Positions 40,633 through 52,836 of a DNA stretch of 64,000 nt are shown here, one piece after another. A program made the position numbers and the translations under genes. This DNA comes from Diprion similis (taxonomy: Eukaryota > Arthropoda > Insecta > Hymenoptera > Diprionidae): positions 6,414,001 through 6,478,000 of the forward strand of contig NC_060117.1 of the NCBI RefSeq assembly GCF_021155765.1. The letters run 5' to 3'. The notes beneath the pieces are model-generated. The model was not told the origin of the DNA, ran no database searches, and saw only the letters and a program-made list of their open reading frames with translations. Positions within the stretch are counted from its first letter, which is position 1, and each line of letters begins with the position of its first letter.

Positions 40633-41447
40633 TTTGATTTAGCCCACAATACCTAATATTGTGTTTTTCATTTAAGAATTTTCGAATCGATTCATCATCA
40701 CAAAAAAAAAAATTTCAAATTTGGCTAATCAAATTTTTTCCATTATCAAGACAATATTTTTATCTATATGGATTTTTTTTTTTTTTTTTCTTCTTCCACG
40801 AAAAATTCACTAACTTTGACTTTTGCAAGAATTAAAGATATTTTCAACAGTTTCCAGCACAGAATATTTACTTTTACAAAATAACTGTATTTTAAATTGT
40901 TACAATATTCATTATAAACAACGAGAAGCGTTACAATCCAACTAGTCTTTGCTTTAAGATGAGTCCACTCGATGCGATCGATAATTTTTGTAAAAAAAGA
41001 AAAAGAAAAGAAAAAGAAAAGAAAAAACCCGAAGCATACATTCTTGGATTACACCATTGTCTGATAAATTGTCGTTACGCTTATTTTACAGCGTTAGAGA
41101 AACACACCAAATAGCCGAGGCACAACAGGAGAAGAATGCAAAACTACGGGAGGCGTTTGGTATCTCAGAATTTTTTGTCGAGGGAAGCAGCCTGGATCCT
41201 GAGAGACACGCACGAGAAGCCGAAGCGAGAGCAGCTGCTAATAAAGTCTATGAATTAGTAAGAACACCGAGCCCAGAACCAATCGCTGCTACAACGGTGC
41301 CCGAAAAGAAACGTAAGAGAAAACGTTCTAGAAGTAACTCAAAGAAGAAGAAGGGAAAGAAACACAAACGGGACAGGTATGTTCAATCATAACGGTGCAC
41401 GAGTCGACGAAGGCTAGACTTGTTAGGATTCCTGCTGACATTTTGCT

Positions 41448-41488
<41 letters not shown>

Positions 41489-44400
41489 TATGTTTCGCAT
41501 CGACAATTTATACATGACTTATACATTATTCAATTTGTACGCAGCGTTTTTCTTTTTAATCATTACGAATTGCACTTTCCTCGTCGATTCAAAAGTTTTT
41601 ATATATTCTAACACGATATCAAATCTCTGACTCGTTAAGGAATGTTTGATCGAAAGTTTGTAATTAACTGAAGGAATATTCTCACATGAACAGCAGCAGC
41701 AACCTAATCAAGTCGAGGCTTCTGGGCTGGCATCCTTTACCCAGTAGTGTCCTCGTTTCCCCCGAAATGTTCATTTATCACTTTTCGCACTCGTTCATTC
41801 GCTTACTACACATCTGATGTTTTTTATACTGACTCATAAACCGCCTACTATTTCATGCCCCGTACACGTTTCTCTGTTTCAAACAGAACTGAGGAGGACT
41901 GAGTGCCTACCTAGTAGGCTCAGTAGGTAAGTGTGCCCGTCGCGTCTAATTTCCAAAAAAAAAAAAAACCTCAGACTGAAAAGACTGACTAGTATTTTTC
42001 ATACATACTTATAACGTCGAAACAATATTGTGTATATTAGGGTGATTTTTTTTTAACGACTATATTTTTTTTTTTTTTTTTATTCAGTCTCCATCGAAAA
42101 TTTTGTTCTATATGTCGAACGAAAAATTCTCTAAAAGTTATAGCTCTTAATATCAATATTAAGTACTCGCCCAGGGCGTGAAAAGATTTCCTATATAAAA
42201 TACACGCGAATCGAAGCGTTTTTTTTTTTTTTTTTCAAATCTCTACAACTCAGTGAAATTTTATGATATGACATTGGTCTTGGTCGCAATTTACGCAGAA
42301 TTGAACGATCTTCAAAAGTTTCTGGAACGTTGTGAGTCCAACTTACACTGGTGAGATGGTACAGGTCACTATAGTTGATTTTTATCCAAAATTCTCCATT
42401 TTTCGCTGTTATCTCCGAAATGATCAACTTTACCAAAAAAATGTGAATAAAAACTTTGTTGGAAATTCAATTTTCTACAAAAAAAAGTCCTGTAGACCTT
42501 ACTGCTCAGATTGATATTTCTTGAGATATCGAACTTTACCTTCTTGTCGTATAAAATTTTTATGGTTTATCGAATCAAACGTTTTAAATTATTGATATTG
42601 CATTGGAATTTGATTTTTTTCAATTCGATTCGATCCATTCGATCTATTTCATTGGAATATCAGTAATTCAAAACGTTTGATTCAATAAACTATAATGTTT
42701 ATTGGTTATATTAGATTAAAACGTTTAATTCAATAGAACATAAAAATTTTATACGTCAAGTAAGTTGAATTTCGATATCACAAGAAATATCAATCTGAGC
42801 ATTTTGGTCTAACGGACCTTTCTTTTAGGAAATCAAATTTCCAACAAAGTTATTTTTTACATTTTTTTGGTACAGTTAATCATTTCGGAGATAACAACGA
42901 AAAAAGGAGAATCTTGGGTAAAAATCAACTTTAGTGCCCTGTACCACCTCACAAATGTAAGCTGCACTTACGCCGTTCTAAACACTTTTGAAGATCGTTC
43001 AATTCTGCGTAATTTGCGACCAAGACCAATGTGATATCATAAAATTCCGCTCAGTTGTAGAGATTTAAAAAGAAAAACGCTTCGATTCACGTTCATTTTA
43101 TATGGGAAATCTTTTCACACTCTGGGCGAGTACTTAATATTAATATTAAAAGCTATAACTTTTAGGGAATTATTTGTTCGACATATAGAACAAAATTTTC
43201 GATGGAGACTGAAAAAAAAAGAAATAGTCGTTCAAAAAAAATCGCCCCAGTGTATATATATATATATACGTTGTATAATATACATAAGTCGAAGCAAATT
43301 ATTACCCGAGGATTAGGAATCAGTAGATAACGTTATTTTCTTCAATGATGCGCTGCAAGTATCTTCAATTTTTCCAGAGTAAATGTTTGCTATATTTCTT
43401 CACATTTTTCACGTCTTTGCATCTCTTTACAAAAGTGAGATTTAAATTTAATCCTTTTTTTTTTTTTTTTTTTTGTCATATCCCCTTGAGAAATTTCTAA
43501 ATGATTAATCTTATTCATCATTCAGAATGTTTTTTTACCATACTTTTCCTTTAACGATAAATTTACCGTCGTTTCGTTTAACGAACAGATTTGTGTGTGT
43601 GTGTGTGTGTGTGTTTTTTTTTTTTTTTCTTCTGCTTGATGGAAATATAAAAAAATGAAATATTAAATACAAAGGTCGAGCAGATATTTACTTTTTATCA
43701 GATTTAACTCTTTCTATAGTTTAATTACAATGCGATATATTCATTGCGAAAGAGTGCATTTTTATTATCTGTTTGTTGATGTTGTTATCTACCAATAAAG
43801 CTTGTTGTTAATGTCATCTCTCTATTTTTTTCTGACAAGTCCGTCCCTATCGATGGTTATCAAGGTAATGCTAATCCCATATTTATATCAATAATCCTGA
43901 AATTTTTCTGTATTACATTATGTCTCTTACTACTTATCAATTCCATTGAAAGATAAATGGTTTGTTCTCAAATTACCGACCAAAACTTTCAAGTTATTTG
44001 TTAGCAATAGACCGACGTTAAGGACAATCATTGAATTTTTCTTTCCTTGTACCATTAACCGGACTGATTAAAACTAATACGGTAGCGTCGGAAAGAAAAA
44101 CCATAATTATCATCGTCTACTTTGCAACAAATTACAAACGATCTAAATGTTCAATAAGTTTTCTGGAACTTAATCCAAAATCGAAATGGCCGAATTCGAA
44201 TACTTAGATCACATTCGTTACAAATTTTTTTTTTAACAATAATATGTTATATATATATATACATATATATTTATATAATGTAATACAGCTTTTTTATATT
44301 GTTAGCACAAGGTATGCACTTGTCGAGAAGAAGAACGACGGAAGTCGACCACTCCAAGAAATTTGTTATTTGCAAAGAGAAAAAAAAAATTATATACCTT

Positions 44401-47400
44401 CATCCGATCATTTCTTTGAATTATAAAACATTTCAACTTTCGTAAGTGATTAACTATTTTGGAATCTCCTAGATCCGAGTCCCCGAAGGCGAACAAGAAG
44501 AAGGAGAAAGCTAAGAAAAAGAAAAAGGAAAAGAAACATAAGAAAATAGAAGTCTCTTCATCCGACAGCGATTCCTCGAGCGAAGATTCGGACGATAGCA
44601 GGTAACGAATTTATAAACTTTTGTTAAATACGTAATGTTGTTAAAATAACAACTCATTTAGACACTTTTCGATCAAGTGTCTTAATCGGTTTTTTCATCA
44701 GTTCGATTATGTCTTAATATCTGCAAAAATGCACTTGGAATGTGTGGCAAATTCGCATCATTTAATGTGGAAGTATGTTTACCAACATTCAGTCCTTTTT
44801 TGAAAACGCTGAACTCGAAAACAGATAAAAAAAAAAGGATAACGAAGAGAAGGGTCGGATTAAAATGTGATTGTTTTGCAGCTCCTCGGACAATGAGTCT
44901 AAAAAGAAGAAAAAGAAGAAGAAGAAGAGGTCTAAATCAGATGGAAAAGATAAGCGTGAGGTAGGGAATAGTTACTTTGATATGTGAAAGAAAAGAAAAG
45001 AAGAAGAAAAAAAAGAGAGAGAGAGAGCGAGAGAGAGAAACTAGTACCAACTAAAAATTTGACCTTGGCACGAGAATCGGGTGCATGCAACATATATTGT
45101 TTGTGTTTTTCTTTTATACAAAACATAAGTCGTCAACACAAGTAAACATTAAAGTAATGAAAATTTGCATTCTTTCTTGATTAGCATGGAAATTCATTGC
45201 TTATTTGTTGGAAAAACAAAAAAACAAAAAAAAAAAAAACAAGATTTAATCTGATTTTCAAGTTACCGAATCATTATTTCAAAGTGTAAATCTCAGTATT
45301 GTTTGTAATTATCAGCGCCATTTGACAGGAGGCATTCCCTGAGTGAGTACCTGATATGCCGCTACTCAATGTAATAATAATTATTCGTAATCTACATTCG
45401 TATGAATTTACGACTGTTGTATGTTCACTTGTTTTGTGTCAAGCACCAACACTATAGTTCAAAGCTTATGTCATAATAAAACATTGTTTATTCCTTGTTA
45501 GAAAAAAGAAAAAAAAAAAAAAAAAAAACAGAAAATTCACTCCGGATTATTTATCCGTTTTATGAACTCTTTTCTACTAAGATCGATAGTCCTAACGAGA
45601 GGAAAAGAAAGGAAAAATTGAAAGATGCGAATTGAAACCATTGAATTACTTGAGTAGCTATTTGATTTTTATTTTTATTCACCTTCATAGTTAAAACAGG
45701 ATTAAGGACGTTGCCTGGAATTTGCACAGTTCAAGTTCTTGCAGATGCTCGATATCACCTTCTCGTATCTTTGTTTAAAAAGTCAACAACAGTTTTGTCT
45801 CACCTTTAAGTTTATCTATGATTCTATATTACGATTCTACCTGAATTTTCAAATCATATCGGAGTCTTGGAAAAAGCAAAAAAAAATCAACAAACTATTG
45901 AATTAAATTTTTTCCACTTTGGTGGAAGAAGCAATTTTTTTATTTACGATCCATCGAACCCATAACACAAATCCATTCTTTGTCTTCGATTTAGGATCAC
46001 CGCAATTGGAGTCAGATCAGCCATTTGAAGCGGCAACTCGTGTGGACAAAATAAATCCATTCAAACCCAATATTTCCACAAAGTACAGGCTCTTTACTTC
46101 TTATTTCATATTTTATATTTCATATTATGAAACGATTTTTTCAAACGCGGAATGCGAAAGATCGTTCAGTTTCAAACTAGGCAACATCCTTAATATATAG
46201 AAATATACATAAAATATACAAGTTTATGGGACGTGGACGAATTTCCTTACGTACGACATGGAATAAACAGACTACCTATGTTATCACAAGAAACAGATTA
46301 TGAAATATAACATTATTAAGTTGCAATTCGAATAAATAAATAATAGTCGGTACTGGAGAATAAATATGACTGCATGATTGGTGTTCGTTCCATGAATTTT
46401 AATTGACTCTTGATAATGGAGAACTATTTCTTTTTAGAAGAAGAAGGTAGCTGCGAAAAAGAAACATCAGTCATCCGACAGCTCTACCGAAAGGTAAGCA
46501 ATAGTCTTACGTAATAACATTTTCAAATAATCGTACGAAAGTTTAAACTTTTTTATACATCGAAAAAAATTCCTCGCGCAGTGATGTTGGAAAACTTTTT
46601 TGTAACAATAGTGTAAACTTCTTACAATACAGGCCGTGTTGTTTATTAATGATTTTAACATTCTTTGCAGCTCTCCAGAGCGACCGAAAAAGTCTTCAAA
46701 GCATGACAAAGTGGCGGAAACAATTCAAAAAGTAGACGAAGCTGAAAGTACTAGCAAAAGAACAGAATATTTGAGAAGAGAGTTGGAGGAACTTGAGAAG
46801 CGGATAAAAGAGCGAGAACAGAAAGAGTTGGAAGCGCAAAACCAACTGAAAAAAGACAAGGCGGAGGAGAGAATCAGGCGCAGGAGCCGTTCGACTTCTC
46901 CAAAGCAGAAGGAATCTAGAAACAAATCACCGAGGAGGCAGGATAGAATCGGAAGAGTTGGAACGAGGAACGAATCGCCTCCACCTCCACCTAGGAGACC
47001 TAGAGAATCGCCTGCTAAGAGGGTCAGTTTAGAAAATCGTGACAAGTCACCGTTTGCGCAAAGAAACTCGCCCTTCCGTCGAAACAGGTCGCCGTCGAGG
47101 GGAAGAACCGAGAGACGTTCACCACGAAGACACTCTCGGCACCGACACGTATCACCGTCGCCAAGAAGACAACGATTCTCAGGATCGAGGAGACAACGAC
47201 GTTCGATTTCACGAAGCAGAAGTCCATCGAGGTACGAACGATACAGTTCCAGGCGAAGACCCTCGCCACCCAGGCGTAGGAGGTCAGGATCTCGGTGGAG
47301 GTCAAGGTCGCCACGACGAGGCAAAGAGATAAGAGAGAAATCTAAGGATCGTAAAAGTCGCAGCAAGTCGAGAAGCCGCTCAAGGCGATCCAGCCTGAGT

Positions 47401-50400
47401 TATTCTCCGGTGCGTAGGAATCCCGAACGTTATAAGGATATTTTAGAAGACAAGAAAAAGGAGCAGAAGAAGAATGACAGCGAAAAACAAAAGTCACGCT
47501 CGATTTCACGGAATCGAAAGGTTCAAACCATCACCCCGAGAGTTAGTCTGCGCTCTTCGAGCGAAGATGAAGGCGATCTAGCTGACGACGAGCCAAAACA
47601 AGAGGACGAAGAGAGACAGAAGGAGTTGAACACTTTGAAACAGTTGCAAACAGGCTTGGCTGCCAAAGCCAGAGAATCTTTAGGTAAAAAAGTAATCAGC
47701 CCAGTCAAAGTAAAAGTCGAGAGGAAGGATGAGAACGTTTTTGACATCGCGCTGCCGGATGAACCACCAAAATTAGCTCAGAAAATCATCGGCCCTCTAC
47801 AGGAAAGGTTCAAATCTTTTTCACCGGAGCAAGCTACCGCTGCGATATCTCCACCCACAAGTAGATCGCCTTCACCTGCTTTGCCCTTGACGAGAGCTGA
47901 AGCGGCTGTGAGATTGAGGTCGCCCACAGAATCTCCGCCTCCGGTGACAACTCATTTTCTCCAAAGAGCGATAAGGTCGAAATCAAGAAGTCCTGTCAAA
48001 AAAATAAACCGTTCACGTTCTGGATCAAGGTCCAGATCCCGATTGAAATCGAGATCTAAATCTGTTGAAAAATTTGCCAAGAATAATCGTTCGAGATCGG
48101 GATCAAAGCACAGAAGTTCCAGGTCAAGTTCTACTTCTGTATCGCCGGTGAGAGTGCGGCGCAAATCGGTTTCCAAGTCTCCAAGACAATCGAACAGAAT
48201 TTCACCGAAACCCGCGAAATCACCGCCTCAATCCAAGTCAGCGTCGAAGAGCAAATCTCTGTCGAGATCGCCTTCACGGATCTCAGATAAATCTAAGGAC
48301 GTTTCGCCAAAAAATATGTCTATCTCTCGATCCACCACAAGATCACCGGCTTGTTTCGTTTCTACAAAGATTTCTACCTCTCGATCGCCGTCGAGATCTC
48401 CGATAAGATTGCGAAAAATTTCGCCTAGAAACAAGTCGTATTCTAGATCGCGGTCAAGATCCTACTCGAGGTCACCATCCAGAGAAAAGGGCCTCTCCAG
48501 GTCGCCCAGCAATCAATCTGCCGTGTAAGATATTATTTAAGCTTTCAAACATTACTGGGTTATTAAGGGGGGGGGTAAGGGTTTCAGCGTAAAAAAAACT
48601 ACTTTTTTTGTGAATTTTTTTTTAAATTATGGATTGAGCAAATTCATTGAAACCTTTTGTACATTATTAAGCATACTTTTAACAATATTCTATAATTTTT
48701 TCATGCAGAAATATTGCAAAACAAGCCGGTGACAGAGCTTGTCCCAAAACGTCTTAGAAAAAAACCATTTGCGGTGTTCACTATATCTAGGTCGGAAATT
48801 ATCTGACATCAAAATCCATTAAAACTTAGTCAAAGTATTATCAAATCCTTCCCCCAACGTTCTACGATTATTTTTTTTTTCATTTAAAAATTTTTGGTGG
48901 CCATCTAAAGTGTAAACTGCTAGTTTCCACGAAAAAATCCGCCATTTTGTGGGTGGGAGAAACCCCCTTAATGTTAAAAAAAAAATTTTAACTAAACGTG
49001 GGGGGGAGGTATTCTATATGTAGAAAATGTGTACCAAGTTTGGAATGAATCGGTCAAGTAGTTTGGAAATGGCAGTGAACACGGACTTTGAAAAAGTAGT
49101 TTTGAGAAAAACGCGTTTAAAGTTTATTGAGCTAAAAAAGTGAAACAAAAAAGCTCTGTCACCGGCTTGTTTTGCAATATTTCTACATGAAAAAATTACA
49201 GAATATCGTTAAAAGTATGCTTAATAATGTACAAAAGGTTTCAATTAATTTGCTCAATCCATACTTTCAAAAAAATTCCCAAAAAAGTGTTTTTTTTTTT
49301 TAACGCTGAAAACTCCCCCCCCCCCCCCCCCCCCCCTTCAAGAGTTTTGCTCAGATTGACTTAAAATTTTGAGAATATATTCTTGAAATGTTTAACAATA
49401 AGATAAGACAAGAAAAAATTCGATTTTTCGAAAGTGTAACACCCCCCCCCCCCCCCCCCCCCCCCCACCCCCCCCTTAATTAGCCACAGCAGCGTGTAAT
49501 GGAATTTAGATTTACAAATTTCATTTCTCGTGTTCTATTTTTTAAATCTTGACTCAAGTATAAAGTGTATTGACTTTTATACGAGTTTTACAGTCTAATG
49601 AGTAGGATTATATCGCATATCCGAAATATTTAACCCTTTGATTCACATATTATTGTGCTGAGTCAACTTTTATAACAAGATTGTTTATGCTAATATTCAG
49701 AAAACTAATCGAGATGATTAAAATCTAAAAATAGATCACGAAAAAAAAATGCTTTGTGTTTCAAATAAGGATAAAAAACAATTTCAGAATGAGATCGACG
49801 TCCAGGACAAAGCGCTCGGTCTCCAGATCGCCACAGAGATCGAAGACATCTGTTTCACCAGTTCTACAGAAGTCTAAAAGCAGGAGCAGATCACTGTCAA
49901 AAAAATCGAGAAGTCGCTCTTTGTCAAAAAAATCTCTTAGTCGGTCACGATCTGTTTCTAGAGAGTCTAGAAACAAGGCAAAGAGAAGTCACAGTCGCAG
50001 CAGCTCACGCTCTTCAAATAGGTAAAAGTTTTGGTCCAAGTAAAATCTGACAATATCAGAATAGATTGTTGCTAAAAGGATAAACTATCCAAAAATACTG
50101 TTCCAAATTTTTATTAAATCGATAAAGTTGTTTTTGAGATATCGTAGGCATGAAAAACTTCCGAAATTCCAAAAACTGACACACTTTTTTACCTATCTGT
50201 TCGTACATGTACCCCCTTGAATAATTCTTCACAGACGAAACAAAATCACGAACCAATTAGACAAATAAATAATACAAAACGTAGATATCACTTTTTATCT
50301 AGTAATGAAACCATATCTTTGTCACAGTTCTACTAGGCACAGTCGACGAAGCTACTCTAGTTCTTCTCGATCGTCGAGCAGCGGTTCCAGCCGTTCGTCG

Positions 50401-52805
50401 CGCTCGAGTTCCAGCAGCTCTGCATCAAGTAGATCTCGATCACCATCAATTCCACGTCGTCATGGTTCACCAAGCTTTTTAGACAGACGTCGAATCACCA
50501 GGTAAGCTATATTTAACCATTGTTACTGATTAATTTTGTAGTTATATTTCGCATATAAATATCCAATGCACCAAGCTAGAATACGTAATTACACTTTTAT
50601 TTTGTGTAGCAATGATTCGTCCACTTTTATTTATTTATTTATTCAATAATTTTTAAAACTTTATTGTTTACATGTTATGTTTTCCCTTCATTTTTTACTA
50701 CAAAATTATGACATATATATTATTATACATATATTAGAAACTTTTACCGTCAAACTAACGAAACGTAACAGTGCCCGATAAAAATAATAACTTGGCATTC
50801 TGGCGTCATCGTAAAAGTCTATAAGAACTAATAACTACCCAAAGCGATCAGCGAATTTCACGTCATGTGTGAATCGTTTCAGAAGTTGATCTTTAGTTCG
50901 CACAACTCATACGCAGAGATCTGTATCCAATTTGACGTTTCCAGCTAAACTTATATACATAAACGTACCTCTTTACTTCGACTGCTTTGCTAATTTGTAA
51001 AGCAGCGAAAATCGAAGCTGTATTGTCAGGTTCGTAATAGTAATCGGTAAAATTATTTGACCAATCAGGCTTTCCTTTATTTTCTATCCTCAGTATTTGA
51101 TACGCAATACATTTTTTGTTCAATCAGACCTGGCAATGTTTTATCCCTTGACTTTCAGTGACACACATATGAACATTTGAAAAAAAAACATGTTTCTACT
51201 ACATTGATTCGACTGTAATTTGGTAGATCAACGGTTTTGAGGTCGCTGAATCCGAATCTGAAATCGGATTTCCAAAATTCATAATGGCGGATGCAATATG
51301 GCGGACGCAAATTCGAAAAACAGTTTTTGAAATCGGATTTCTAAAATTCAAAACGGTTGAACCAACATGGCGGACGCAAATTCGAAAAATAGTTTGATTC
51401 CGATTCCGGATAACGGTTTTTGAGGTCGCTGAATTCGAATCTCAAATCGAACTATTTTTCGAATTTGCGTCCGCCGTATTGGATCCGTTATTTTGAATTT
51501 TGAAAATCTGAATTCAGATTTGGATTCAGCGACCCCAAATATCGTGCTACTGAAATTTTAGGATAAATCTATGAAAATTTGTTTCCAACACAAAAATGGC
51601 ACGAAAATCTCATTTTCGTCCGACAACAAAGGGGTCAATCATTTCATTGTATTCTATCTGAATGTGTAAGATAAACTTACGTCAGATTCGGATCTGTAAA
51701 ATTCTACATTTATTCAATTTTATTACGTTCGATTCAATGTTTTTAAATCTGTCTCAATGTACTGATTAAATTTTTCATTTTCCTGTATGTTCAATCTGGC
51801 TGTATGCAAATGAAGAATATTTTTTCTACGCTTTTCTGCTCTCTGAAATTGTGACTTCCCAGATGTAAACACACAAATTTTGACCATTCACGTTTTCTCT
51901 TGTAAAATGGGTTATCAAATTTAAACAACGACGTTGCATTCCCTACAAATAGTTTGCCAATATTTTCAACTTAGAGACCACGTGTCTACCTATAATACTT
52001 ATGAAACTAAATAAAAATGACATCTCAATAGTCTAAACATTATCTAATTGTCTTCTCATTGTTGCTGAATATAACAAATTCGATAGTTGCAAAATCTTTG
52101 CAGTGAATTTTTTCTTTCCGATGATTCATGAGAAAGTTAAAGATAAAATCGTTGAATGTCAGTGTATCAGATAAATATATACTGAAATATCCTGAAATTA
52201 GCTTTATCTGAATCTAATGTTTTGTTTTTATTCTATCCAACAGAAACAGATCGAGGGACAGGCATAGAAGATAGTGTTGCGATTCTCTTCAGTTATTGTT
52301 TTAATTTCCTACATTTATTTAGAAAGTAAATACGATAAATTAATTCACTTCTTTCTCCTTTTTCTTCGTATCATGAAAAAAAAATTTAAGTTTTTCTCAA
52401 ACCTAGTTTGTAACACGCAATCCATTCTAGTTCAAATAATCCAATAAACCAGGACGACTTGGTCGGCTGGTATCTGTAAGCCTTATTGTGTTAGCTTAAT
52501 GTACGATGTAATTATTGCGATTCTTAGCTATCTATTTCGCCTCACAGTTAATCTTTTCAAACCAATACCCGCCCTGGCACAACTCAAAACAGATTAAAAT
52601 TTATTCTAAAACAAATCTTGTACAGGATATATCATTCATTTTCCTAAGAATTATGCTTTACAATGTTATGAGGAACACTTATTTTTAGTTGTAGCATGTG
52701 TGTATTTTTCACGTAACTTATTGTAAATTTATTATGGCTGGTAGTGAGTTTTCTTTTATATCATATACATACTCACATATGTATATATATATATATGTGT
52801 GTGTC

Positions 52806-52836
<31 letters not shown>

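Larger units (their letters stand above)
31796..41091 (+). other. Srrm234 intron 3, 9.3 kb
   Basis: It interrupts the gene between the cwf21 domain and the next conserved block. It holds a deleted TTAA element (32643-32813), GAAATC-rich degenerate DNA (32826-33930), a GC-richer island with a GA tract (34430-34752), another GC-richer part with two NRF1-type palindromes (36480-37160), a three-hairpin array (38278-39082), a palindromic element (39177-39538) and several microsatellites. Confidence 0.7.

Noticed and set aside
46725..47366. 213-codon open frame on the minus strand, rich in L, R and D
   Set aside because: It is the antisense shadow of the Srrm234 RS exon. RS codons read backwards avoid stops.
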